This document shows positions 53,996 through 63,515 of a stretch of 64,000 nt of DNA, piece after piece. The stretch is from NCBI GenBank assembly GCA_964563435.1, contig CAZLXI010000024.1, positions 1 through 64,000 on the forward strand. Reading direction: 5' to 3'. The translations under genes were made by a program, and so were the position numbers. Positions within the stretch are counted from its first letter, which is position 1. Each line of letters starts with the position of its first letter. Below the pieces are notes generated by a model, which was given only the letters and a program-made list of their open reading frames with translations, was not told the origin of the DNA and searched no databases. This DNA is from Leadbetterella sp964563435 (GTDB taxonomy: Bacteria > Bacteroidota > Bacteroidia > Cytophagales > Spirosomataceae).

Positions 53996-55105
53996 ATGAA
54001 AATACTGATAGTGCCGGACTCATTCAAAGGCACGCTAAGCTCAAAACTGGCCGGAGAATGCCTGGCCAGGGGGATACGGTCGCAGAACCCGGCCCTTCAA
54101 ACCGAAGTGATCGCAGTAGCCGACGGCGGTGAGGGATCACTGGAGATGCTGGCAACGGGAAAAACGAAACACCGCTTCACAGCACAGGATCCGTTGGGCA
54201 GAGAGGTGCGCGGATACTACCTGAGCCGTCACCATACCGCTTACCTCGAAATGGCCATGACCAGCGGGCTCACCCTGCTGAAAGAAGAAGAATATAATCC
54301 GCTTCTGACCAGTACCTGGGGCCTGGGGCAAAGCATTAAAAAAGCGGCCGGAGAAGGGTTCCGCCGGATCATTATTTTTGCAGGCGGCTCCGCTACCAAC
54401 GATGCCGGTCTCGGAGCATTGAATGCCCTGGGCTTTACTTTTTTTGCAAAAAGCGACCGGGAGATCGTTCCTGCAGGCGGGAATCTGAAGCATATACACT
54501 CTTTCACCCGGCCGGGTGGTCAGGCCCTTCCGGAAATAATAGTGGCTACAGACGTGACCAACCCCTTCTACGGGAAAAACGGAGCCACCCATGTCTATGC
54601 AGCGCAAAAGGGTGCTACTCCTGCCATGCGCAAAACACTGGAAGCCGGAATCCGTAACATTGCTGCGCTTTTCCCCGATATCCCCATCAATCAGGTACAG
54701 GGCTCCGGTGCTGCCGGAGGGCTCGCTGGTGGTCTCCGGCTTTTTCTCGGCGCAGAGATCGTCTCCGCCACCTCCCTACTCTTTCAGGAAACCGGCCTGG
54801 AAAAGAAGATCGCCGGTGCAGACATTGTAGTGACCGGCGAAGGCCGTATTGATCATCAGACCCTCCACGGAAAGCTGGTTTCCAAAATTCTGGCCTTAAG
54901 CCAGGAGAGGAAGTTCATCCTGGTGGCCGGCCGGATCGAACAGGAGCTGCGCTCTCCTGCGATACTTCATCAATTCTCACTTACTGCAGACGGCATCACC
55001 CCGGAAGAAGCCATGCGCAACGCCCGGAAGCTCATGATCAGAAAAGGCGAAGAACTGGCAAAGTTTCTCGAAAATAAATTCGGGGAAAAACACATTAATG
55101 TGTAA
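53996..55105 (+). CDS. Glycerate kinase
   Basis: A 369-aa type II glycerate kinase (GckA/GlxK family) that phosphorylates D-glycerate. It has ILIVPDSFKGTLSSK, VADGGEGSLEML, GGSATNDAGLGAL, the GSGAAGGLAGGLRLFLGAE loop and VTGEGRIDHQT near the end. The start is ATG 53996; the open frame back to 53930 is not supported. It is followed by the ROK kinase after 27 bp. Confidence 0.94.
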   Translation: MKILIVPDSFKGTLSSKLAGECLARGIRSQNPALQTEVIAVADGGEGSLEMLATGKTKHRFTAQDPLGREVRGYYLSRHHTAYLEMAMTSGLTLLKEEEYNPLLTSTWGLGQSIKKAAGEGFRRIIIFAGGSATNDAGLGALNALGFTFFAKSDREIVPAGGNLKHIHSFTRPGGQALPEIIVATDVTNPFYGKNGATHVYAAQKGATPAMRKTLEAGIRNIAALFPDIPINQVQGSGAAGGLAGGLRLFLGAEIVSATSLLFQETGLEKKIAGADIVVTGEGRIDHQTLHGKLVSKILALSQERKFILVAGRIEQELRSPAILHQFSLTADGITPEEAMRNARKLMIRKGEELAKFLENKFGEKHINV

Positions 55106-55132
55106 TTTCGTCCTCTCAAAAATTAGTCAGAT

Positions 55133-56038
55133 ATGAAGCACCTTTGGGGAGTAGACCTGGGCGGAACAAAAATTGAGGGTATTGTCATCCATGCCGAAAC
55201 CGATGAGATCTTAGCCAGGGAGCGGGTACCCACTGAAGCAGATCACGGTTATGAGCACATTCTTTCGCAGATCGCCAAGCTGATCGGGATACTCACCGAA
55301 AAAACGGGTCTGACCCCTTCAGCGATAGGGTTCAGCACTCCCGGCACCCTGGATCCGGGCACACAAACCATGAAAAACTGCAACACTACGGCCATCAATG
55401 GTAAAAACCTGAAAAAAGACCTGGAGAACCTGTTCAACATACGGATAGCGCTGGCCAATGACGCTAACTGTTTTGCACTGGCAGAGGCCACCGAGGGTGC
55501 GGCAAAAGATCTTGAGGCCCATGTGGTGTTTGGCGTGATCCTGGGCACCGGCGTAGGCGGTGGTGTGGTGGTAAACGGGAAAATTTTAAGCGGCAGGCAC
55601 GGTATCGGCGGAGAATGGGGGCATAACACTTTTGATCCCGAAGGAGAACCCTGTTACTGCGGCAAAAAGGGCTGCAATGAAAAGGTTTTTGCCGGACCGG
55701 CCCTTGAAAAATACTACCTGAAGCTTTCAGGAAATAAACTATCCCTGAAAGACATTTACCAGCGCCATCTGGACAAAACAGATGCCTATGCCACACAAAC
55801 GGTCAACTTCCTCACCGATTCCTTCGCCAGGGCCGTAAGTTATATTGTCAATGTACTCGATCCGGATGTGATCGTTTTTGGCGGCGGGGTCAGCCACATT
55901 GAAGAGCTTTATACCGACGGACCGGAAAAGCTGAAAGCACACATCTTTAACAATAAAAAAGTGGATACCCTGTTTCTAAAACCTAAGCTGGGTGATAGCG
56001 CCGGAGTATTCGGAGCAACTGAATTAGTAAGAAATTAA
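55133..56038 (+). CDS. ROK-family sugar kinase
   Basis: A 301-aa ROK kinase. The phosphate-binding GVDLGGTKIEGIVI opens it, base Asp110 lies in ALANDANCFALAE, a second glycine-rich loop follows (GVILGTGVGGGVVVNGK), then the zinc motif CYCGKKGCNEK, with GEWGHN before it. It resembles fructokinase or glucokinase of the family; the sugar is unclear. It follows glycerate kinase closely and precedes the DUF4494 gene by 13 bp, so the three are one operon. Confidence 0.93.
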   Translation: MKHLWGVDLGGTKIEGIVIHAETDEILARERVPTEADHGYEHILSQIAKLIGILTEKTGLTPSAIGFSTPGTLDPGTQTMKNCNTTAINGKNLKKDLENLFNIRIALANDANCFALAEATEGAAKDLEAHVVFGVILGTGVGGGVVVNGKILSGRHGIGGEWGHNTFDPEGEPCYCGKKGCNEKVFAGPALEKYYLKLSGNKLSLKDIYQRHLDKTDAYATQTVNFLTDSFARAVSYIVNVLDPDVIVFGGGVSHIEELYTDGPEKLKAHIFNNKKVDTLFLKPKLGDSAGVFGATELVRN

Positions 56039-56051
56039 AACAACATAAACA

Positions 56052-56564
56052 ATGGCAACCTGGTTTCAGGCAAAAATAAAATTTGTACAGGAAGATGAAA
56101 AAGGAGTGGCACGTAACATCAGTCAGGTGTACCTGTTTGATGCTGTGTCTTATACGGATGCGGAAGCACGTGCCTATCAGCACCTGGCAGCGGAAGTTCC
56201 TGACTTTCAGCTGACCGGGCTCACCAAGGTGAAGCTGAACGAAGTGTACTTCGAAGAAAACAGCTCCGAACTCTGGTTCAAATGTAAGGTTTCCTACATT
56301 GTCTTTGACGAGAAGACCCAGCGGGAAAAAAAAGTACCCTATGCCTTTCTTCTCAACGCCCACACCATCAAGGATGCCTACTCCATCCTGGAAAGCAGGT
56401 TGGGAACCGTTCAGGACTATATCATTACCGATATAGGCGCCACCAAAATCCTGGATGTGATCCCGTATGAGGAAGATAATGACCTGGAAGAGCCCGAACC
56501 GGTGATCACCGAAAGCATGAAGCCGCTATCGGAGGTTTTAAAGACCTTTAGTGGGGAGGAATAA
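56052..56564 (+). CDS. DUF4494 protein
   Basis: A 170-aa soluble protein matching DUF4494: WFQAKIKFVQEDEKGVARNISQVYLFDAVSYTDAEARAYQ at the start and KVPYAFLLNAHTIKDAYSILES near the end. This small family is nearly confined to Bacteroidota; its function is unknown. It has no signal or motif of known activity. It is the last gene of the glycerate kinase operon. Confidence 0.9.
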   Translation: MATWFQAKIKFVQEDEKGVARNISQVYLFDAVSYTDAEARAYQHLAAEVPDFQLTGLTKVKLNEVYFEENSSELWFKCKVSYIVFDEKTQREKKVPYAFLLNAHTIKDAYSILESRLGTVQDYIITDIGATKILDVIPYEEDNDLEEPEPVITESMKPLSEVLKTFSGEE

Positions 56565-56822
56565 GCGCTAAATTCCTGTTTCTTTGTCCGGAGCATAAAA
56601 ATAGTGTATATTAGAAGGCTATTGTGAAGCACTTTTCGTTTTCATACTATAGGGATTCTCTCAAAATTTCTAAATCAGGGCTTGCGAAAAATTAAGTATG
56701 ACGGCCACCTCACGGATTTTACCGGCTGTAAATAACCGGGCGTCTCCGGATAACTTAATTTTGAGGCTTAAGAGAGTTTGGGTTTTTAGAGATTCCGGGA
56801 GTTTACTAAAATCTGGCACTAA
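56565..56822. repeat. Gap with imperfect inverted repeat
   Basis: AAAATTAAGT (56687-56696) and ACTTAATTTT (56753-56762) are exact inverted repeats flanking a GC-rich centre, and flanking CTCTCAAAATTT and AATTTTGAG strings extend the similarity. It may be a small MITE-like relic or an upstream structure of the WbsX gene. No promoter is clear. Confidence 0.4.
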
Positions 56823-59684
56823 ATGATCAGGATACTATTACTGGGTCTTTCCTTACTTCTTTTCGCGTCAAATTCCTACGGCCAGAATACTGACCGGTTG
56901 AACGGAAACAGCTCCGGTGAAAATACTCCCCTGACAGGGGCCATCTATTGGGGGATGTGGGACAGCTATGGATTCGGAGCCCCCGCTCAGACCGAAGTCA
57001 CCCTTTCTCCGGTGGATTACCGTTACAGGGTCCCTTTCTTCGGAAGAGAAAGTACCGAAAGAGTGGTTTCCTTCTACGCTCCGCCCGGAGTGACCCGGCA
57101 CACTGCTACCACATCGCTCCGGATCAACGCCGATAAGCAATGGATCATCGACCAGGAAATAAAATATGCCGTCAATGCCGGTATCGACTACTTCGCTTAT
57201 GTTTATTACGGAAAATATCACTATTCCCACCGCCTTTACAAAAACAGCAAAGTGCCCGAAAAAGAAAAGCTGAAACTGGCATGGATCATCGCCCCGCTCA
57301 ACCACGATGAGCTCGCAGACGTAGTAGAAGATATGGGCAAAGATTACTACCAGACCGTGATGGGCGGCAGACCATTATTGTACTATATTATGGAAAATAA
57401 TGACTGCCTCTACGTCACAGATCTCCTGAAGCGCTTACGGGAAGAATACCGGTCACAATATCCGTCCGGACCCCAGCCCTACATCGTAATACTGAAAGAT
57501 ACGTACTACCTGGGACACTATTGTCCCGCCACAAAAGAGTATTTTGCGGATGCTTTCAGCGCATATACCTCTATACACGGCGGTAGCGTCCGCGATCACT
57601 CGTACGAGTATATCCGGGATCACGAAATAACAGGATGGGCGAACGGGGATCTTGGTCCCTCCGGACAAAAAAGAGTTCTCTGGATGAGTCTGGGACACGA
57701 CCGCCGGCCCAGGATCGATTTTCCCGTATCCTGGGAAAGAACAGCCGAAGGGAATGCAGATCCGGGGAACTCCCTTAACTGGGCGGCAAGCGCCACCCCC
57801 GCCCAGATAACGGAACAGCTCAACCGTGCCCTCGGGTTTATGCGTGACCATCCGGAGACCTGCGAGACGCAATCGCTCCTCCTCTACGCGTGGAACGAAC
57901 ACGACGAAGGCGGGTGGATATCGCCCACCATCATTCCCGGAACCAATGAAATTAACCGGGATAACCTCTTGGCCGTTAAAAAAGCGCTGAACCCCGATAA
58001 CTGCACTCTGACTATTCCTGCCCCTTTGCTGAGTCATGAAACACCGGTAGTTATCCCCCAAGGAGAAAGTCTCACTCTTACCGCTACCTGTGCATCAGGA
58101 TCTCCTGTCTGGAGTAACGGATCGTACAGTAGGGACATTCGGATAACCGACACCAAAAACACCACCTACCAGGTCAAATGTGTATCCGGAGCCTGTGAAA
58201 GCAATGAACGTTTCGTCGATATAAAAATAACCGAAGCCTGTGAAACGCAGCCTTTCACGGCTTCCCTTTTAAGTATATTACCGGAAAATGCAGCCCTCCC
58301 GAAATATAACTCCAACCACCTGGGCGAGCCCATGAGGATAAACGGGACAAATTTTACCGGTATTTATGAATCAGGCATCGGCTCTCTTTCCGGTACCGAG
58401 CTCACCTTTGACCTGGGAGAAGACCACGGATACGGATTTCTGACAGGGGTAGCAGCGCTGGATGATATGACGCCCTGTAAAGATAAAAAAATCCGGTTTT
58501 ATCTCCGTGACTGGACATCTATGGATTTTCTGTATACTTCTCCCGAGATCTTTTTTGACGCTTCAGGCCAATCCAATCCAGACACTTTCAAGATCGATAT
58601 CCGGAATATCCGGTACCTGCGTATGGATGCCCATTCCGAAAATATGGACCAGACCTGCGCTTTGGTTAACTGGTCGCTTTTAAAACTGGAGTGTCCTCCC
58701 GACTGCAGCCTGGATGTCCCCCCGGTTCTGAAAGCAGATAAAACGGAAATCACCGAAGGCGACTCCGTGACGCTGACTGCCTCTTGTCCATCAGGAAGCC
58801 TCTACTGGCCCGACGGAAAAAGCGATAGCGTACGTATATTTTCCCCCGCCCGTACAACGGCCTATACGGCCCGGTGCAAAACTTTCGGATGTGACGGCAG
58901 CCTGAATGCAGCTCCTGTCAGCATTACCGTGAATGTCAACTGCGATATTCCCAACGCTGTTGACTACTATAAGGCCGTGACCCACCCTTCCAGAATAAGA
59001 ATTAACCAAAGCATCTCCGGCGACAAGATCCGTTTGCTGGACAGCTCAGGAGCTATAAAAGAATATGCCAAAGGTTTCAGTGTCAGCGGGCCGCTCGACA
59101 TTCATTTTGACCTTGACCAGAAGCGGGAATTCCAGTATTTCAAAGTGACCGTGGGGATAGACCCGGCCGACAACTGCGCTCAACCCGTCAGATTCAGGAT
59201 CATGAACATGGTTGAAAACGAGGATCTTCTCACCAGTCCATTGATCTACCCCCCCGGAAAAGGTACGCCTAATTCCTATGACATGGAAGTCCCCGTGGCC
59301 TGGATGCAGTGGTTCAACCTGCAGGTACTCCTGACCGACAGCACAGACAGCTGCGGTATCTATAACTGGGCCAACCCGAGATACGAATGTTATTCAGACC
59401 GTAAGGAGATCCTCCTTCCCAATGAAACCGAAAACCTCGAAGCATTTCCTTTTCCCAATCCTTCCCAAGGAAGGTTCCACCTGGCTTTCGGCACTCCCCT
59501 TAACGGCCTGTACAAGCTAACCATCACCGACATATCCGGCAGGGAAGTTTTCGGAATGCAAAAGATCACGCCCGACACCCAACACCTGGAGGTAGATGCA
59601 AGCCACCTTGCCGCCGGGAATTATTTCATTTCGATCAAAAACAGGGAACGAAGGTTTCGGGCCAGACTGGTGGTCACGAAATAG
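56823..59684 (+). CDS. WbsX/GH99-like secreted enzyme with T9SS tail
   Basis: A 953-aa exported protein (signal cleaved near NSYGQ). Residues about 38-400 form a GH99/WbsX-like TIM barrel (IYWGMWDSYGFGAP, DYFAYVYYGKYHY) with the catalytic-type WNEHDEGGW (Trp357-Asn358-Glu359). Two Ig-like segments with repeated ESLTLTATC / DSVTLTASC strings (about 410-470 and 640-705) and beta-sandwich repeats follow. The last 75 residues are a T9SS type A sorting domain (FPNPSQGRFHL, LAAGNYFISIKN). It is likely displayed or released by T9SS and may cut alpha-mannan-like glycans; the substrate is not proven. There is no glycan operon around it. Confidence 0.88.
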   Translation: MIRILLLGLSLLLFASNSYGQNTDRLNGNSSGENTPLTGAIYWGMWDSYGFGAPAQTEVTLSPVDYRYRVPFFGRESTERVVSFYAPPGVTRHTATTSLRINADKQWIIDQEIKYAVNAGIDYFAYVYYGKYHYSHRLYKNSKVPEKEKLKLAWIIAPLNHDELADVVEDMGKDYYQTVMGGRPLLYYIMENNDCLYVTDLLKRLREEYRSQYPSGPQPYIVILKDTYYLGHYCPATKEYFADAFSAYTSIHGGSVRDHSYEYIRDHEITGWANGDLGPSGQKRVLWMSLGHDRRPRIDFPVSWERTAEGNADPGNSLNWAASATPAQITEQLNRALGFMRDHPETCETQSLLLYAWNEHDEGGWISPTIIPGTNEINRDNLLAVKKALNPDNCTLTIPAPLLSHETPVVIPQGESLTLTATCASGSPVWSNGSYSRDIRITDTKNTTYQVKCVSGACESNERFVDIKITEACETQPFTASLLSILPENAALPKYNSNHLGEPMRINGTNFTGIYESGIGSLSGTELTFDLGEDHGYGFLTGVAALDDMTPCKDKKIRFYLRDWTSMDFLYTSPEIFFDASGQSNPDTFKIDIRNIRYLRMDAHSENMDQTCALVNWSLLKLECPPDCSLDVPPVLKADKTEITEGDSVTLTASCPSGSLYWPDGKSDSVRIFSPARTTAYTARCKTFGCDGSLNAAPVSITVNVNCDIPNAVDYYKAVTHPSRIRINQSISGDKIRLLDSSGAIKEYAKGFSVSGPLDIHFDLDQKREFQYFKVTVGIDPADNCAQPVRFRIMNMVENEDLLTSPLIYPPGKGTPNSYDMEVPVAWMQWFNLQVLLTDSTDSCGIYNWANPRYECYSDRKEILLPNETENLEAFPFPNPSQGRFHLAFGTPLNGLYKLTITDISGREVFGMQKITPDTQHLEVDASHLAAGNYFISIKNRERRFRARLVVTK

Positions 59685-59713
59685 AAAAAACTCCCGTGGT
59701 CGGGAGCTTTTTC
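59684..59713. terminator. Bidirectional terminator, WbsX gene / ppiD
   Basis: CTCCCG (59691-59696) with CGGGAG (59701-59706), TGGT loop, A tract before and T tract after, one mismatch in the stem. It separates the convergent genes. Confidence 0.8.
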
Positions 59714-59739
59714 TAAGGGAATAGTTGCCTGAAAGATAT

Positions 59740-61869
59740 TTAAAACATCTTCGCCCTGTTATCCTCTATCCTGGCATTGGTTCTTAATATCTCCTCACCG
59801 ATCATACCACCCATACCAAAACTTCTTTGCTGGATCTGGGCCTTGTACTGGCTGTAATCAGCGATCTGAGGCGCATCGGTCTTACCGGTATTCTCCATGA
59901 TGAACACGCCTGAATCTCCGGTAAATACCTTACTTCTGCTGTTGGGTTTCAGGCCAAAAAGCTTGCCCACGGCGGTAGGATCAAAACCAGCGCTGTTAAG
60001 CATACCGGTCTGGAAGGTAATATCGATCACTTCTTCCACCAAAGCACCGGCACCGTATTTCCCGGCGATCGCCGACAGGTCTCCTTTACCGTCACCCAGC
60101 TTCTTAATGATCAGTTCCGCCTTTTTCTCATTTCTGAGCTTAGCGGCAATGAGGTCTTTAAAATCTTCGGCCTTAGGGCTCTGCTTATCCGTAGCGGCTT
60201 TGAGACCGGCTACCACATAATTATCTTCCAGTACAAACACCCGGTCAGCTACTTTACCTGTTTTGGCATCCTGACCATAGGCCCATTGCACCAGCTCTTT
60301 AGCATTCCTCAATGTATTCACAAAGGAACTTCCCGGTTGGATATTGTCGGCCGTAAAGATGGTCAGCGAGTTGTCTTTCTTCGCCGCTTCTTCCAGATCT
60401 TTCACCGATTTAGCCGTGGTCATCAGTTCGGAAGCCTTTTGGAAGACCTCGTTAGACCCTTCTTCTCCTACATGAAGCTCTTTGGTGATCGTGGCCAGCT
60501 TATACTTTAAATTCGACTTAGCTTCGGTTACCTTAACGATGTGGTATCCGAAATCGGTAGTCACCAGGTTCGGAAGAATGCCGGTTCCTGAGAATGCAAA
60601 TACCGGCTCTTCGAACGACTTGATCATCGCTCCATCATTTTTAAAAGCACCAAGGTCACCGCCATTCTGAGCGGATCCGTCACTTCCATACTGACGAGCC
60701 AGCAGGCTGAAATCCAGGCCTGCCTTAGCCTGTGCCAGCACTTCCAATGCCTGGGTTCTGGCCTCGTTACGCTGCTCCTGCGTCATGGTGCTGTCGGCCT
60801 GAAACAGGATATGGCTGGCCCGAAGGGTATAATTATCATCGGTCTCCGTACCCAGGTACTTGTGAATGGCATAGGTGGTACCTTCTTTGAAAGGTCCCAC
60901 CAGGGCGCCTACTATGGTATTGTTCAATGCTTCTCTTACTTCCGGGCCAATCTCATTGGCATCACGCACACCCGGTGTTTTGATGTCCGAATTCTCATTC
61001 GCATAAGCCACGGGATCCTCGGCTGTGGCCATACCTTTGGCCAGCTCACGCAGCTCATTCAGCAGTGCCAGGCTGTCTTCTCTGGTCGGAAGTAGGCTGA
61101 AAGTTACATAGGTAAGGCTCCGGCTGTCATACGGATTAAACTCATCCTTATGCTTGCTGTAGTAGCTCTTTATATCACCGTCAGAAATCTTTACAGTAGA
61201 GTCAGCCATGGAATAAAACGGTACGTACAGGTATTTCCCACTGGCCTTTTCTGTAACATTCACATACTCTGCTTTAGCCTCCGCTTTCGTAATGTAAGTG
61301 GAACTGTTCAGCAGGTTGGCGTATTTTTCCCGCATTCTGATCTCTTTCAGTTCCCGCTTAAAATTGTCCCACATCGCCCTTTGCTCGGCAGGCATGGAAT
61401 TATTGGCATACGCGGCAATAAAGTTGGCATGCGTGGCAGCATCAAAGTTGCCGCTCTGGTCGCTGAACTGCTGTTTTACAAACGTATGTATATTTTTAGG
61501 CCCCTGCACCATCTCCCTCAGCTCGTCATCGGAAACGGAGATGCCTACCTTTTCAAATTCTTCGGCATAAACATAATTAAAAACAAGCTTCTCCCATACC
61601 TGCTCCCGGATCTGCGCCTGCTCCTGCTCTGTAGCCGATCGGCCTACCGATCCTTCGAATTGCATTCTCTGCGCTTCTGCCAGGTTAGCAAATTGTTGAA
61701 AATCGATCGTGGTGCCATTGATCTCTCCCACGGCATTACCGTTTCCAAAAAGACCACCTCCTTTTGAACCCGCCACGAAATCTCCCCCAACAATAAAAAG
61801 GATTAGCGCGATCGCGATCACCACTACCGCTACTCCTGACTTCTCTCTGATTTTGTTAACTATTGCCAT
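59740..61869 (-). CDS. ppiD: PpiD/SurA-like periplasmic foldase
   Basis: A 709-aa protein with one N-terminal membrane anchor (VAVVVIAIALILFIVGGDFVAG), a SurA_N-like chaperone region (about 40-230), a parvulin domain (about 345-445: RASHILFQADSTMTQEQR, GSDGSAQNGGDLGAF, TDFGYHIVKVTEA), then a second long helical chaperone region. It assists the folding of outer-membrane and secreted proteins. The length matches SurA/PpiD-like proteins of Bacteroidota. An excellent promoter lies at 61932-61963. Confidence 0.93.
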   Translation of the reverse strand: MAIVNKIREKSGVAVVVIAIALILFIVGGDFVAGSKGGGLFGNGNAVGEINGTTIDFQQFANLAEAQRMQFEGSVGRSATEQEQAQIREQVWEKLVFNYVYAEEFEKVGISVSDDELREMVQGPKNIHTFVKQQFSDQSGNFDAATHANFIAAYANNSMPAEQRAMWDNFKRELKEIRMREKYANLLNSSTYITKAEAKAEYVNVTEKASGKYLYVPFYSMADSTVKISDGDIKSYYSKHKDEFNPYDSRSLTYVTFSLLPTREDSLALLNELRELAKGMATAEDPVAYANENSDIKTPGVRDANEIGPEVREALNNTIVGALVGPFKEGTTYAIHKYLGTETDDNYTLRASHILFQADSTMTQEQRNEARTQALEVLAQAKAGLDFSLLARQYGSDGSAQNGGDLGAFKNDGAMIKSFEEPVFAFSGTGILPNLVTTDFGYHIVKVTEAKSNLKYKLATITKELHVGEEGSNEVFQKASELMTTAKSVKDLEEAAKKDNSLTIFTADNIQPGSSFVNTLRNAKELVQWAYGQDAKTGKVADRVFVLEDNYVVAGLKAATDKQSPKAEDFKDLIAAKLRNEKKAELIIKKLGDGKGDLSAIAGKYGAGALVEEVIDITFQTGMLNSAGFDPTAVGKLFGLKPNSRSKVFTGDSGVFIMENTGKTDAPQIADYSQYKAQIQQRSFGMGGMIGEEILRTNARIEDNRAKMF

Positions 61870-61931
61870 TATATATTTTAAAAATGCTGATCATCGCACA
61901 GACAATCTACCTAAAATAAAATTTTGAGGTG

Positions 61932-61963
61932 CAAAAATAGAAATATTCCTATTGATTATCAAA
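61932..61963 (-). promoter_or_regulatory. Promoter of the PpiD-like gene
   Basis: On the minus strand: TTTG (61960-61963), a 20-bp spacer, then TATTTTTG (61932-61939). The best-formed Bacteroidota promoter in the window together with the thiamine one. It leaves a leader of about 60 nt. Confidence 0.75.
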
Positions 61964-61983
61964 GTTTTCAAGTTTGATATTTT

Positions 61984-62454
61984 TCAACTCCCCTTTTTTT
62001 CAAAGATGAGGGTCTCCGGGAGTTTCGAATCTACCGGGCGGGGCTCCCTGCCCAGGTAAAGGCGTTGGTTTTCTATTTTCACCGTAGTGGAGCTCCCAAG
62101 AAGCTGGTAATAAACCGTTTCACAGTTCATCAGATTTTCAGGACCCCCCATTTTTGTAGTCCCTATGCCGTCAAATGATATGGTACCACTCTGACCGGCA
62201 CGGTTATAGCTCACCTCGGCATTTGAAAAATAAGTATTGATAAAAGACCGGCCGGAGATCTCAAATGCATTCCCTTTTCGGATGATTTCGAGGGTGACCT
62301 TCTCCAGGTCATCCTCACAACCCGACATTCCGTAACGATATCCCTTATATACCCACAGCCCTTCCAGCTCCGAAGGCGTGGAAGTCAGCTGACCTGTTTC
62401 ACAGGAAAAAAACAGGATCGTCAAAAGAATGAAAGACATGAAACGCATCATCAT
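61984..62454 (-). CDS. Small lipoprotein of unknown function
   Basis: A 156-aa lipoprotein (TILFFSCE lipobox). The mature part starts with ELEGLWVYKGYRYGMSGCEDDL and is beta-rich with ENQRLYLGREPRP, resembling lipocalin-like or META-type small domains, but no family is certain. Several adjacent start codons occur (TTG 62457, ATG 62454, 62451, 62448, 62436); I use 62454. It may be co-transcribed with the epimerase upstream (38-bp gap). Confidence 0.65.
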   Translation of the reverse strand: MMMRFMSFILLTILFFSCETGQLTSTPSELEGLWVYKGYRYGMSGCEDDLEKVTLEIIRKGNAFEISGRSFINTYFSNAEVSYNRAGQSGTISFDGIGTTKMGGPENLMNCETVYYQLLGSSTTVKIENQRLYLGREPRPVDSKLPETLIFEKKGS

Positions 62455-62492
62455 CAAAAAAATTTATACCTGAAAGACTCCAAAAGTGCGCC

Positions 62493-63515
62493 TCAGGTTG
62501 GAATGTCTTTTAAGAAAGCGCCGATCCCCGGCCGGTCGCGGAAAACGGCCCGGCCTTTCTCCAGGTACACACCGTCGGCAGGATCATTGGCAATGAGCAG
62601 GGTGCCGTCCATATCCACATAATCGAGCAGGGGCAAAAGCTGGGCTATGGCTGATATGCCTATGCTCGATTCCGTCATACAGCCCATCATCACGCACATA
62701 TCATGCCTTCTTGCTTCGGAAATCATCCGTAATCCGGGCGTAATTCCACCACATTTGGCCAGCTTTACATTAATGCCCGAGAAGACACCGATACACCGGG
62801 AGACATCCTCTTCCGTAATACAGCTTTCATCGGCAATAACCGGCAGGGCGGTATATTGTATAACCTCCTTCATGCCTTCGTAGTCTCCGGGTTGCAGGGG
62901 CTGCTCGATAAACTCCACCCCGAGTTTTTTCATTTTTTTTGAAAAAGCGATGGTCTGTTCCACGGTCCAGGCGGTATTGGCATCTACCCTGAAAACCGCA
63001 TCCGTTTCTTTCCGGAGCGCTTCCACGATCGCAATATCATGATCGGTACCCAGCTTGATCTTATATACCGGGAAATCATACTCCTTCATCTTCCGGATCA
63101 TCTCCGGGATCTCATCAATTCCTATGGTATAATTGGAGTAAGGGATGCGGGAGATGTCGAGGCCCAGCATCCGGTAAACCGTCTTTCCATGCCGCTTGGC
63201 CCACAGGTCATAAGCGGCGATATCAATAGCACAATGAAGGAAGTGATTATGCCCGATCAGTGGCTTCAGATGATTCCACAATTCTGCCGGGTGCTCCCAG
63301 GAAAAGCTTTCAATAGCGGACCGGTGTGTTTCCAGCAGTTCATTCATACCCGCCGGTGTGATCCCGTAATAGGGTACGGGAGTGGCTTCGCCGTAGCCGG
63401 TCAGGGGGCCGTCGCGCAGTTCCACAATAAATGTGGGAGTTTCCGTTCTTACCCCGTGGGTAATACGGAAAGGGTACCTGCTTTTCAGGTGAATGATGTG
63501 CGATTTTATATCCAT
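62493..63515 (-). CDS. Dipeptide epimerase (L-Ala-D/L-Glu type)
   Basis: A 340-aa enolase-superfamily enzyme. The Lys pair is KIK (Lys152, Lys154), metal ligands are Asp178 (RVDAN), Glu204 (FIEQPL) and Asp229 (IADES), and the second catalytic Lys254 lies in KLAKCGG. It epimerises L-Ala-D/L-Glu-like dipeptides from peptidoglycan turnover. The MGCMTES region matches family members. It starts 10 bp inside lipB's end, so the two are co-transcribed. Confidence 0.93.
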   Translation of the reverse strand: MDIKSHIIHLKSRYPFRITHGVRTETPTFIVELRDGPLTGYGEATPVPYYGITPAGMNELLETHRSAIESFSWEHPAELWNHLKPLIGHNHFLHCAIDIAAYDLWAKRHGKTVYRMLGLDISRIPYSNYTIGIDEIPEMIRKMKEYDFPVYKIKLGTDHDIAIVEALRKETDAVFRVDANTAWTVEQTIAFSKKMKKLGVEFIEQPLQPGDYEGMKEVIQYTALPVIADESCITEEDVSRCIGVFSGINVKLAKCGGITPGLRMISEARRHDMCVMMGCMTESSIGISAIAQLLPLLDYVDMDGTLLIANDPADGVYLEKGRAVFRDRPGIGAFLKDIPT

